Shown: positions 1 to 7,766, numbered from the stretch's first letter. The stretch is DNA of 18,074 nucleotides from Stagnihabitans sp038231775 (GCA_038231775.1 JBBRKS010000079.1:1-18074), one strand, 5' to 3'. Numbers and translations: made by a program. The notes: generated by a model from the letters alone, not told the origin.

Positions 1-1
1 G

Positions 2-139
2 GCGATCCGCGATCTGGCCCGCTGGCTCTACCGCCAGCTTCAGGCAGAATACGACCACCTGACCTCTGATGAGGCCCTTGAGGACGGCATCATCGCCAAT
101 GAATATACCTTCACGGAAACTGGGCGACGGTTCGGGTGA
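2..139 (+). CDS. C-terminal fragment of a small conserved hypothetical protein
   Basis: An open frame enters from the left edge and ends at TGA 137-139, leaving 45 residues with no start in the window. The fragment is acidic and helical in character (AIRDLARWLYRQLQAEYDHL, then a TSDEALEDGIIANEYTF segment and GRRFG). It resembles the C-terminal ends of small uncharacterised proteins I associate with alphaproteobacterial plasmids and integrative elements, where an LARWLYRQLxxEYDxLTSDE segment is common. I cannot assign a function. It stops 76 bases before the antitoxin start, so it is probably a separate transcription unit. Confidence in it being coding comes from the sustained frame with GC-rich third positions; the family link is from memory. 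Confidence 0.6.
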   Translation, partial: AIRDLARWLYRQLQAEYDHLTSDEALEDGIIANEYTFTETGRRFG

Positions 140-153
140 AGGTGAGGAAACGC

Positions 154-171
154 AAAGATCATCTGATCTTT
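154..171. promoter_or_regulatory. Perfect palindrome upstream of the toxin-antitoxin operon, likely autoregulatory operator
   Basis: AAAGATCA-TC-TGATCTTT is an 18-bp inverted repeat with 8-bp perfect arms. A TATGAT hexamer at 184-189 would make a good -10 box, which would place this palindrome over the -35 region. A further half-site TGATCT lies at 186-191. Xre/DUF2384 antitoxins usually repress their own operon through such palindromes, so this is the expected operator. Binding itself is inferred. Confidence 0.55.
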
Positions 172-215
172 ACATTCGGTCCATATGATCTATCTTGAGG
201 CCAATGGAGGATGAC

Positions 216-605
216 ATGCAAGTTGCAGAGAAAATTCGAGAACCCGCACAGGTCAACGCCGTCGCGTTGAAGGCCTACGCGCGCGTGGCCGATGCATGGG
301 GTCTCAGCCTCAAGGAAGCGGCGGGCCTTGCCGACATGTCAGAGAGCACGTGGAAGCGCGCCAAGAAGCCGGATTTCGCGGGGGAACTGACCAAGGACCA
401 ATTGTTGCGGCTCAGCGCAGTGATCGGCATCTACAAATCGCTCGAACTCTACTTTTCCGAGCCACTCGGGCGAAGCTGGATCACCCGGCCGAACACAGGT
501 CCGCTGTTTGGTGGCAGCCGACCAGTCGACACAGCCATCGAGGGGGGGTTGCCGCAGATCCTCGCGGTGCGGACCTATCTTGACGCCTTGCGTGGTGGGG
601 CATGA
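216..605 (+). CDS. Xre-family antitoxin with DUF2384 (MbcA/ParS/Xre toxin-binding) domain
   Basis: Antitoxin half of a RES-Xre toxin-antitoxin pair; it should bind and neutralise the downstream RES toxin and repress the operon. With ATG 216 as start the protein has 129 aa; GGAGG at 206-210 sits 5 bases ahead, so this is preferred over TTG 195 or ATG 204. Residues about 24-52 form a helix-turn-helix-like segment (AWGLSLKEAAGLADMSESTW). The C-terminal part, about 85-128, carries the DUF2384 pattern: a WITRPN segment, then GGSRPVDTAIEGG, then a terminal helix. Its stop overlaps the toxin start as ATGA (602-605), which indicates translational coupling. The size and gene order match the family. 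No truncation is visible. Confidence 0.9.
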   Translation: MQVAEKIREPAQVNAVALKAYARVADAWGLSLKEAAGLADMSESTWKRAKKPDFAGELTKDQLLRLSAVIGIYKSLELYFSEPLGRSWITRPNTGPLFGGSRPVDTAIEGGLPQILAVRTYLDALRGGA

Positions 606-1303
606 AGCAGACCGAGATTTCCGATCGCGGTCTTGTGCGCCTGATCCCTGCCACCTACCACAAGCCGCCATCGCTGCGCGGTCTTGTCGATACCGATGAC
701 GAGATGGAGATATTGGCAGAGATCGAGGGCCTGACCAGCGGCCGTCTTCTGGCCGAACGCGGGCGCAATCCGCATCTTGACCCGCGAGAGCTCGCCTGGC
801 AGCGCCGCAAACGCGATCTGCGGATCTACGGCGACAGTCATGTTAACGCGGCTTTCACCTATACGCGGGCGAACGGAAACCGCTTTAACACAGAGGCGCG
901 CGGTGCCTGGTATTGCGCATGGGACGTTATGGTTTCCGTCAGCGAAGTGGCCTGGCATCGGACGCGGGAACTTGGTTTCACCGGCAGCTACCATGACAGT
1001 GCCCGCTATGTGGAACTGCTTGCGGATTTCATCGGGGTGTTCGACGACCTGACCGATGAGCCGGAACATCCAGCGTTGCGTCCGGATCCGGCGGTTGGAT
1101 ATCCTGAGGGGCAAAGCCTCGCAGAACATCTACGCCGATCAGAATCCCGCGGTCTGATTTACCCGTCGGTCCGGGCGCCGGCCCCCGGTGGGAGTTGTCT
1201 GGTCTGCTTCGAGCCGCATGCCATCCAGAACGTCCGCCCTGGCGCGTCTTGGGATCTTGCTTGGGATGGTACGCCACACTACTCGGTTACGGCTGTCGGC
1301 TGA
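602..1303 (+). CDS. RES-domain toxin (NAD+-degrading family)
   Basis: A 233-aa toxin of the RES family, whose characterised members break down NAD+ (hydrolysis or phosphorolysis) and halt growth. Visible family signatures are R13 in the N-terminal LVRLIPATY segment; the core RGAWYCAWDVMVSVSEVAWH around residues 100-119 (R100, Y104 and E115 are candidate active-site residues); and the GLIYPSVRAPGG-like loop near 185-197 with S189, followed by the CLVCFEPHAIQNVRPG strand-helix. The full domain is present, with no frameshift. It is ATGA-coupled to the antitoxin, with GGTGGGG just upstream as ribosome site. The exact catalytic residues are assigned by pattern, not alignment. Its likely role is plasmid/element maintenance or abortive defence. 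Confidence 0.88.
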   Translation: MKQTEISDRGLVRLIPATYHKPPSLRGLVDTDDEMEILAEIEGLTSGRLLAERGRNPHLDPRELAWQRRKRDLRIYGDSHVNAAFTYTRANGNRFNTEARGAWYCAWDVMVSVSEVAWHRTRELGFTGSYHDSARYVELLADFIGVFDDLTDEPEHPALRPDPAVGYPEGQSLAEHLRRSESRGLIYPSVRAPAPGGSCLVCFEPHAIQNVRPGASWDLAWDGTPHYSVTAVG

Positions 1304-1340
1304 CCGGCTACAGTGCATCCGCCCTTGGAGGTCCGAAGAA

Positions 1341-1517
1341 ATGCAAACAGATAGCGGCGATAGCCCCGAGCTCACGAACCTGAAGCCCTGCGACCATCAG
1401 GCGGTCTTTGACGCGTTGGAGTCTCCGGCTTCACCGACCGAGGCGCTGCGTGCTGCTTTTCGCAGGCAAAAGCAATTCGCTGCTGATCTGCACGATACCA
1501 AGCCAGCCAACGACTGA
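1341..1517 (+). CDS. Small protein resembling the C-terminus of a DUF1778 antitoxin
   Basis: 58 codons starting at ATG 1341, with GGAGG at 1327-1331 nine bases ahead. The central stretch (LKPCDHQAVFDALESPASPT, then EALRAAFRRQKQ) resembles the C-terminal toxin-binding tail of DUF1778/TacA-type antitoxins, which typically read as a helix, then ALDxPPxPxxxLR. The DNA-binding ribbon-helix-helix part of such antitoxins is absent, and the frame upstream of 1341 does not encode it. It is either a truncated remnant or a stand-alone small protein. No GNAT toxin gene follows: the next gene is convergent and only 6 bases away. It lies 37 bases behind the RES toxin and could be co-transcribed with it. 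Confidence 0.5.
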   Translation: MQTDSGDSPELTNLKPCDHQAVFDALESPASPTEALRAAFRRQKQFAADLHDTKPAND

Positions 1518-1523
1518 CGTTCG

Positions 1524-1817
1524 TCACTTATTCCCGTCGATCCACTTCGACATCAGCCCCTTGTCGCGGAAGCACTCGTCGGGGACGGCGCGCCGTTTGA
1601 TGCGGGCGAGACGTTCGGCGAAGGCGACCTGCTTTGATGTCGGGCGGCTGTCCTGCGTGCCCGGCTTCATCCTGGCCTGCGCATCTATCCAGGCGCTGAG
1701 CGCGCGCAGGTCTTGCTGCACATCCCATGGCAGAAGGGTCTGGTTGCGCAAGGCCAGCGCGCGCGCATAGGCGATCTGCTTTGGCGTGGCGGGCAGGGCA
1801 TGAGTGGTGCTTTCCAT
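1524..1817 (-). CDS. Small protein with two tandem KQ-x-AxA-type motifs
   Basis: 97 aa on the minus strand, ATG at 1817-1815 preceded by AGGGAG with a 7-base gap. The protein is an internal duplication. Residues about 10-46 (ATPKQIAYARALALRN, ending SAWID) and about 58-94 (PTSKQVAFAERLARIK, ending SKWID) share the pattern (T/S)-K-Q-(I/V)-A-(Y/F)-A-x-x-L-A, then a ~20-residue helix ending in a W-I-D triplet. Similar repeats occur, as I recall, at the C-terminal ends of some plasmid-borne type IA topoisomerases and in small uncharacterised proteins of rhizobial and roseobacter plasmids. Function unknown; a small DNA-associated module is possible. It is convergent with the preceding gene and divergent from the large methylase-helicase gene. 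Confidence 0.75.
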   Translation of the reverse strand: MESTTHALPATPKQIAYARALALRNQTLLPWDVQQDLRALSAWIDAQARMKPGTQDSRPTSKQVAFAERLARIKRRAVPDECFRDKGLMSKWIDGNK

Positions 1818-1846
1818 CGAGGGTCTCCCTTCCTAGCTTGGGTTTC

Positions 1847-1875
1847 AATATAGAACATAAAAGGAACAAAAACAA
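1847..1875 (-). promoter_or_regulatory. Putative sigma-70-type promoter of the duplicated-motif gene
   Basis: On the minus strand TTGTTT (plus-strand 1870-1875) is followed after exactly 17 bases by TATATT (1847-1852). Transcription would start near 1840, giving a leader of roughly 20 bases to the ATG at 1817. The segment is strikingly AT-rich for this GC-rich window. Confidence 0.55.
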
Positions 1876-1993
1876 GCTGCCCGCGCAGATCATGGGAATT
1901 GAGAGGAAGAGGAGGGCTGGGAAAGATCAGGCCTGAGGGTTCCCGAGAGAGGGTGCCCAGGCATGACCCTGACCCTCATTCCGGAGTTTCCCA

Positions 1994-4900
1994 ATGACCT
2001 ATCTCGTGCCCGTTGCACCTCTTGTACCAGTTCCGTTTTCTGATCCCGCTCCCGCGATCCTTGCCGTGGCCGAGGCGCTGCAGCCTGATCTGGCGCAGGG
2101 TTTCCAGATCGACACGCTGCGTCTGCGCCTTGAGATGGAGCGCGCCTTTGGCGGCTCAGATGCGACCGGCGACTGGGATTGGAAGCTCGCCTATGAGGCG
2201 GGCGAAGTGGCGCTTGTCCTCTTTCTGCGCAAATTCGGCCGCGCGCTTTTGTCCCGCGCCGGATCGCCTGCGGCGCTGCTGCCGATCCTCACCAAGGTGG
2301 CGGGCCTCTTGCCCACGCACACCCGGCGCTCGGAGGAGATGGAGCGGTTCCAACAATTCAGCACTCCCCTGCCCATGGGGCTCGCGGCCCTGGCCGCCGC
2401 ACAGATCACGCCGTCTGATCTGGTCCTCGAGCCTTCGGCCGGGACCGGGCTTCTGGTGATCCTCGCGGAAATTGCGGGCGGCAACCTCGCGCTGAACGAG
2501 CTGGCTGACACGCGCGCCGATCTTCTGCGCCACCTGTTCCCGGGCCGTCCGGTCACCAACTTCGACGCTGCGCAGATCGACGATCATCTCGACGCGGGCT
2601 TGCGCCCCAGCGTCATCCTGATGAACCCGCCGTTCTCGGCTGTGGCCAATGTCGATGGTCGGACGACCGAAGCCACGGCCCGGCATCTGCGCTCGGCGCT
2701 TGCGCGGCTGGCGCCCGGCGGTCGCCTGATTGCGATCACAGGGGCGAGTTTCGCGCCCGACGCCCCCGCTTGGGCCGAGACCTTCACCCGCCTGACCGAG
2801 CGCGCGCATCTGGTGTTCACAGGTGCTGTGTCAGGTGCCGCCTTCGCCAAGCACGGCACCAGCTTTGAAACCCGCCTCTCGGTCTTCGACAAATGCCGGG
2901 GCGGCGAACGGGGCGGCATCACGGCTGATCTGTCGCGCGCACTGTCGCCCGATGTTGCCAAGCTGATGTCCCTGATCACCACCCATGTCCCCCCGCGCCT
3001 CGCGCTGGACCCGGACACGACGGCAGCAATTCTTCCCACCTCCCCCTTCCCGGGAAATCCTGCCCGCACCATGCGCACTGCCGTCAGCCCATCGCGCGCC
3101 ACGCCTGCAACACCCCCCACCAACACCGCGCTGCAGATCGAGGCCGCGGACCTCGCCTACAACCTGCGCAATGCCACTGAGGACGATGCAAGCGCGCGCC
3201 TTTCGGATGCAATTTATGAGACCTTCCGGCTGCAGGCGATTGATATCCCCGGGGCGGAACCGCACCCGACCAAGCTTGTGCAATCGGCGGCGATGGCCTC
3301 GGTCGCGCCGCCAAAACCCAGCTATCTCCCGAAGCTGCCAGCGGCAATCCTGCGCGACGGTCTGCTGTCCGATGCCCAGCTCGAGACCGTGATCTATGCG
3401 GGCGAGGCGCATAACGCATATCTCGCGGGCGCGTGGACCGTAGATGAGACCGGCGACATGGTTTCCGCAGCGCCCGACGATGCCGCGGACGCCATCCGGT
3501 TCCGTCGAGGTTTCTTCCTCGGGGACGGCACCGGGGCGGGAAAGGGCCGCCAGTCCGCCGGGATTTTGCTCGACAACTGGGCGCAGGGCCGCCGCAAGGC
3601 ACTCTGGATATCAAAGAGCGACAAGCTTCTGGAAGATGCGCAGCGCGACTGGTCAGCCTTGGGCCAAGAGCGCTTGCTGGTCACGCCATTGTCGCGTTTC
3701 GCCCAGGGCAAGGACATCCCGCTCACCGAGGGCATTCTGTTCACAACCTATGCCACACTGCGCTCAGAGGAGCGCGGGGCCAAGAAATCCCGTGTCGACC
3801 AGATCGTCGACTGGCTCGGGGCTGATTTCGATGGGGTGATCCTGTTTGACGAAAGCCATGCCATGGCCAACGCCGCCGGATCAAAAGGGGATCGCGGCGA
3901 CACTGAAGCCTCGCAGCAGGGCAAGGCAGGCCTGCGCTTGCAGCACAAACTTCCCAATGCCCGTATTGTCTATGTCTCGGCCACCGGGGCGACCTCGGTC
4001 CACAATCTGGCCTACGCGCAACGCCTTGGGCTCTGGGGTGGCGGGCCCTGCGCTTGCGCTCCGGGCGTTCAGGATTTGCAAAGCTCCACTGGAGCTTCGC
4101 CTGCCCCATTGGGGCACCATCCTTCACTCCCGTTTGCGACCCGGGCTGAGTTTGTCGAGGCGATTGAGGCGGGCGGCGTCGCTGCAATGGAAGTTCTGGC
4201 CCGCGATCTGCGATCCCTCGGCCTCTATACCGCCCGCTCGCTCTCCTATGACGGCGTCGAATACGAAATGCTGGTGCATGCCCTGACCCCTGAACAGCGT
4301 GGCATCTACGATGCCTATGCCGGGGCTTTCGCCATCATCCATAACAACCTCACGGCGGCTATGGAGGCGGCCAACATTACCGGTGAAAGCGGTGGCGCGC
4401 TGAACCGCCAAGCCAAATCCGCCGCCCGCTCAGCCTTTGAATCGGCCAAGCAGCGGTTCTTCGGTCATCTTCTCACCTCGATGAAAACCCCCACCCTTAT
4501 CGCCGCCATCGATGCCGATCTGGCGTCAGGCCATGCGGCCGTGATCCAGATCGTCTCCACCGGGGAGGCGCTGATGGAACGTCGACTGGCTGACATTCCC
4601 ACCGACGAATGGAATGATGTCAGGGTCGACATAACGCCTCGGGAAAGCTGCCTTGATTATTTAGAGCATTCCTTCCCGGTGCAGCTCTATGAACCCTTCA
4701 CCGACAGCGAGGGCAATCTGTCGTCCCGGCCCGTCACCCGCGATGGCCAGCCCGTGGAATGCCGCGAGGCGGTCCGCCGCCGCGATGCGCTGATCGAACA
4801 CTTGGCCAGCCTGCCACCCGTACCGGGGGCGCTTGACCAGATCGTGCAGCGCTTTGGCACCGATATCGTGGCCGAAGTCACCGGCCGCTCCCGCCGCATT

Positions 4901-6433
4901 GTACGCAAGGGCGAGGGGCATGCCGCCCGTCTTGTGGTTGAGTCCCGGGCAGGGTCGGCCAACCTCGCGGAAACCGCCGCTTTCATGGATGATCAGAAGC
5001 GCATCCTGATTTTCTCGGAGGCAGGCGGCACGGGCCGCAGCTACCACGCCGATCTCGGTGCCAAGAACCAGCGTCTGCGGGTGCATTACCTCCTCGAGCC
5101 GGGCTGGAAAGCCGATGCGGCGATCCAAGGTCTTGGCCGCACAAACCGCACCAATCAGAAGCAGCCGCCGCTTTTTCGCCCCGTGGCCACCGATGTGAAG
5201 GCAGAAAAACGGTTCCTGTCGACCATCGCCCGCCGCCTCGACACGCTCGGGGCGATCACGCGCGGTCAGCGCCAGACCGGCGGACAGGGGTTGTTCCGGC
5301 CCGAGGACAACCTCGAGTCGCCTTACGCTCGCGATGCGCTGCGCCAGCTCTACCGCCGCCTCCATCGTGGCGACGTGGTGGGGTGTTCGCTGATGGCGTT
5401 TGAAGAGGCCACGGGCCTCAACCTTTGCGATGACAATGGTCTCAAGGACGATCTGCCGCCGATCACTACTTTCCTAAATCGTTTGCTTGCGCTCACGATC
5501 AGCATGCAGGGCGTCCTGTTCTCGGCTTTTGAGGAGTTGCTCGAACAGCGCATTGAAGGCGCCATCGCCGCCGGAGTCTATGACCTCGGGCTGGAGACTC
5601 TCCGCGCCGAAAGTTTCCGGGTCACCGATCGCAAGGTCATCTACACCCATCCGGGCTCCGGCGCGGAAACCCAACTGCTGACCATCGCGCAAAAGCTGCG
5701 CAATGCGCCGCTGTCACTGGCCGATGCGCTCGACTGGCTGGAAGACCCCAAAGCCCGGCTTCTGGTCAACAGCCGATCGGGCCGCGCGGCGGTGCAGGTC
5801 TCGGCCACCAGCCTGATGCTGGACGACGGCACCATTGAGCCGCGATTGCGATTGATCCGTCCAACCGAGGCCAGCACTTTCCCGGTCAAGATGATGGAGG
5901 ACACGCATTGGCTCGAAGCGGACCGCGCATCGTTCGTGGCAGCCTGGACCACGGAGCTGGCCGAAGTGCCCGAGTTTTCGGAATCTACGCTGCACATCGT
6001 AGCAGGCTTGCTCCTGCCAATCTGGAAGCAACTGCCCCAGGATGAAACCCGGGTTTACCGTCTGCAGACGGATGACGGTCAGCGTATCATCGGCCGCCGG
6101 GTCTCGCCCGCCTGGGTCGCAACCACGCTGGCGGCAGATGCGCCAACGCTTTCAGCGGCGCAGGTCCACGCCCTCGTTCTTGAGGGCAAGACCGTGGTGC
6201 AACTGGCCGAAGGGCTGGAGCTGCACCGTTCCCGCGTCATGGGGGTCAACCGGATTGAGCTATCCGGCTTTACGGAAAGCCAGAAGGACCGGCTCAAGGC
6301 CGATGGCTTCTTTTCGGAAATCATCGCCTGGAAACTGCGGCTGTTCTGTCCGACGGATTCCAGCGGGATCAAAGTGCTCGATCAACTGCTTGCACGTTTT
6401 CCACTGCTTGCCCTACATGCACGCAAAGGTTGA
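1994..6433 (+). CDS. Strawberry-notch family DNA methyltransferase/helicase fusion
   Basis: A 1479-aa fusion protein typical of alphaproteobacterial plasmids and integrative elements. GGAG at 1983-1986 fixes the ATG at 1994. N-terminal part (about 100-300): an adenine-type SAM methyltransferase, with motif I EPSAGTG at 146-152 and catalytic NPPF at 211-214. Residues about 430-1100: a superfamily 2 helicase of the strawberry-notch type, with Walker A GDGTGAGKGR at 510-519, DESH at 619-622, the SAT triplet at 662-664, and arginine-finger motif VI GLGRTNRTNQ at 1046-1055. The C-terminal third is the strawberry-notch C-terminal region. Residues about 684-712 (encoded by about 4043-4129) look like an in-frame insertion of low-complexity sequence with two small DNA hairpins. 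The next gene starts essentially at the stop, so the two are co-transcribed. The biological role of this bacterial family is not established; modification and remodelling of element DNA is the natural inference. Confidence 0.92.
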   Translation: MTYLVPVAPLVPVPFSDPAPAILAVAEALQPDLAQGFQIDTLRLRLEMERAFGGSDATGDWDWKLAYEAGEVALVLFLRKFGRALLSRAGSPAALLPILTKVAGLLPTHTRRSEEMERFQQFSTPLPMGLAALAAAQITPSDLVLEPSAGTGLLVILAEIAGGNLALNELADTRADLLRHLFPGRPVTNFDAAQIDDHLDAGLRPSVILMNPPFSAVANVDGRTTEATARHLRSALARLAPGGRLIAITGASFAPDAPAWAETFTRLTERAHLVFTGAVSGAAFAKHGTSFETRLSVFDKCRGGERGGITADLSRALSPDVAKLMSLITTHVPPRLALDPDTTAAILPTSPFPGNPARTMRTAVSPSRATPATPPTNTALQIEAADLAYNLRNATEDDASARLSDAIYETFRLQAIDIPGAEPHPTKLVQSAAMASVAPPKPSYLPKLPAAILRDGLLSDAQLETVIYAGEAHNAYLAGAWTVDETGDMVSAAPDDAADAIRFRRGFFLGDGTGAGKGRQSAGILLDNWAQGRRKALWISKSDKLLEDAQRDWSALGQERLLVTPLSRFAQGKDIPLTEGILFTTYATLRSEERGAKKSRVDQIVDWLGADFDGVILFDESHAMANAAGSKGDRGDTEASQQGKAGLRLQHKLPNARIVYVSATGATSVHNLAYAQRLGLWGGGPCACAPGVQDLQSSTGASPAPLGHHPSLPFATRAEFVEAIEAGGVAAMEVLARDLRSLGLYTARSLSYDGVEYEMLVHALTPEQRGIYDAYAGAFAIIHNNLTAAMEAANITGESGGALNRQAKSAARSAFESAKQRFFGHLLTSMKTPTLIAAIDADLASGHAAVIQIVSTGEALMERRLADIPTDEWNDVRVDITPRESCLDYLEHSFPVQLYEPFTDSEGNLSSRPVTRDGQPVECREAVRRRDALIEHLASLPPVPGALDQIVQRFGTDIVAEVTGRSRRIVRKGEGHAARLVVESRAGSANLAETAAFMDDQKRILIFSEAGGTGRSYHADLGAKNQRLRVHYLLEPGWKADAAIQGLGRTNRTNQKQPPLFRPVATDVKAEKRFLSTIARRLDTLGAITRGQRQTGGQGLFRPEDNLESPYARDALRQLYRRLHRGDVVGCSLMAFEEATGLNLCDDNGLKDDLPPITTFLNRLLALTISMQGVLFSAFEELLEQRIEGAIAAGVYDLGLETLRAESFRVTDRKVIYTHPGSGAETQLLTIAQKLRNAPLSLADALDWLEDPKARLLVNSRSGRAAVQVSATSLMLDDGTIEPRLRLIRPTEASTFPVKMMEDTHWLEADRASFVAAWTTELAEVPEFSESTLHIVAGLLLPIWKQLPQDETRVYRLQTDDGQRIIGRRVSPAWVATTLAADAPTLSAAQVHALVLEGKTVVQLAEGLELHRSRVMGVNRIELSGFTESQKDRLKADGFFSEIIAWKLRLFCPTDSSGIKVLDQLLARFPLLALHARKG
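4043..4129. repeat. Short in-frame insertion carrying two hairpins inside the helicase gene
   Basis: Between the conserved-looking NLAYAQRLGLWG and FATRAEFVEAIEAGG segments lie about 29 extra codons rich in Gly, Pro, Ala, Cys and Ser. The DNA contains two perfect hairpins: AAGCTCC-ACT-GGAGCTT at 4081-4097 and TGCCCC-ATT-GGGGCA at 4102-4116. From memory, relatives join these flanks with only a few residues. This suggests a small palindromic repeat element that entered the gene without breaking the frame. The exact borders are estimates. Confidence 0.45.
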
Positions 6434-6444
6434 TTGGTGTGGTC

Positions 6445-7476
6445 ATGTCATTGGAAACAGATGCGCTTCTCAGCGCACTTGCGCAAAATGCCGAACAGGT
6501 TTGCCGTCATTACCTTCCCGCCGGGCGGCGGGAAGGGTCTTACTGGATGGTGGGTGATCTGCAGAATAATCCCGGACGGTCGCTGTTCGTGCGGCTGACC
6601 GGCCCCACATCTGGGCCGGGTGCGCGCGGCAAGTTCACCGACGGAGCTACGGGTGAACATGGCGACCTGCTCGACATCATTCGCGAGCGGACGGGGATCA
6701 CGCGCTTTCCCGATCTTCTGGCAGAGGCCCGGGCCCATCTTGGCCGCCCGCAGCCGGTTGTTCTTGAGATGCCGTCGCCAAGAAAGGACAAGGCCCCCGG
6801 CGGCACACCAGCCGCCGCATCGCGCTTGTTTGCAGCCTCTGCGCCGGTTGCAGGCACACTTGCAGAAACCTACCTCACCTCCCGGGGCATCAGACATTTG
6901 GGGGCGAGTTCGGCCCTGCGCTTCCACCCGAAGTGCTGGCATCGGGACGAGGGCCAGACCAAGCCTGTCCCCAGACCGGCAATGATCGCGGCGGTCACCG
7001 ATGGGGGAGGGGCCTTGCAAGGCGTGCATCGCACCTGGCTTGCACCTGACGGTCAGGGAAAAGCAGGTGTCGCCACGCCGCGTCGGGCCATGGGTCACCT
7101 TCTGGGCAATGCCGTCAGGTTCAGCCCGTGTGACAAAGTCCTCGCACTGGGTGAAGGCATCGAGACCATGCTGTCCGTTTCCCAAACGGCCCCCGGCCTT
7201 CCGGTCTGGGCAGCGCTCTCGTCTGGTCACCTCGGAGCCGTCTTGCTGCCGGAGGGATTGCAGCGCCTCTACATTGCCGTTGACCGCGATCCCGCAGGCC
7301 ATCGCGCGGCGGAGAGGTTGAGCGCCAGGGCAGCAAAGGTCGGGGTGCAGGTCATCGTGCTCGAGCCAAGGCTTGGGGATTTCAACGATGATCTGCGGGC
7401 GTACGGGTCTGAGGCGCTGCGCGAGCATCTGGCAGAGCAGATCGGTCCTGAAGATCAGCATTGTTTGCAGATCTGA
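6445..7476 (+). CDS. Toprim-domain primase-like protein
   Basis: A 343-aa protein counted from ATG 6445 (MSLETDALLSALAQNAEQVC); GTG 6439 and TTG 6430 are in-frame alternatives and no strong ribosome site decides between them. The N-terminal half has the primase-like WMVGDLQNNPGRSLFVRL and GKFTDGATGEHGDLLDII segments seen in plasmid Toprim proteins; the usual CHC2 zinc-finger cysteines are not evident. The C-terminal Toprim domain shows the glutamate motif LALGEGIETML (E237, E240) and the metal-binding DRD (D280, D282) in YIAVDRDPAG. Such proteins are thought to act in element replication or conjugal DNA priming. The start lies 11 bases beyond the methylase-helicase stop (TTG 6430 would overlap it), so the genes form one operon. 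A 371-base structured gap follows. Confidence 0.88.
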   Translation: MSLETDALLSALAQNAEQVCRHYLPAGRREGSYWMVGDLQNNPGRSLFVRLTGPTSGPGARGKFTDGATGEHGDLLDIIRERTGITRFPDLLAEARAHLGRPQPVVLEMPSPRKDKAPGGTPAAASRLFAASAPVAGTLAETYLTSRGIRHLGASSALRFHPKCWHRDEGQTKPVPRPAMIAAVTDGGGALQGVHRTWLAPDGQGKAGVATPRRAMGHLLGNAVRFSPCDKVLALGEGIETMLSVSQTAPGLPVWAALSSGHLGAVLLPEGLQRLYIAVDRDPAGHRAAERLSARAAKVGVQVIVLEPRLGDFNDDLRAYGSEALREHLAEQIGPEDQHCLQI

Positions 7477-7632
7477 AGCTCAAAAGCGCAAACCGCAGTC
7501 TGAAACGGCAGGGCAGGGGACAAGTTTCCCTGTCCGGCGTTGGGTCGTCACCTCTTGCCTCTTCCCGGGCAACTCCTCCACGCAGACACCCGCACGTCCT
7601 TCAAGAGATGGGCAGGCGGCCGTCAAAGGGGT

Positions 7633-7766
7633 CGCCCCTTCAAGGACGGGGGACGGCTGATTTCCGCCGCGCACGAAGGCGTGCGCTTTGCATCGCGAGA
7701 GACAAATCAGCCGCCCCCCGTCCTCCTCCACATGCGTTCCGGCCCCGAAGAGGGGGTGAAGGGGCG
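7633..7766. other. Nested inverted-repeat element (candidate structured RNA or DNA-processing site)
   Basis: The 371-base gap 7477-7847 holds no convincing gene but contains layered inverted repeats. An outer 10-bp perfect stem pairs 7633-7642 with 7757-7766 (CGCCCCTTCA/TGAAGGGGCG). An inner stem pairs 7644-7663 with 7704-7723 (19 of 20 bases). An apical 7-bp hairpin is at 7669-7675/7680-7686 (GCGCACG-AAGG-CGTGCGC). A side hairpin CCCC-GAAGA-GGGG is at 7743-7755. The layout is that of a branched RNA or a cruciform DNA site. It lies between the Toprim and DUF2493 genes. A regulatory leader, a small RNA and a replication or transfer site are all possible. Confidence 0.6.

Noticed and set aside
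1513..1532. Possible bidirectional terminator between the convergent genes (TGACGTTCGTCA)
   Set aside because: The stem is only 4-5 bp with almost no loop and a weak T-tract; not strong enough to call.
6448..7461. Minus-strand open frame of 337 codons opposite the Toprim gene
   Set aside because: The plus-strand frame carries clear Toprim motifs; the antisense translation shows no domain and has no ribosome site.
7514..7535. Possible terminator after the Toprim gene
   Set aside because: The short alternative stems (GGACA/TGTCC or CAGGG/CCCTG) are mutually exclusive and no T-run follows.
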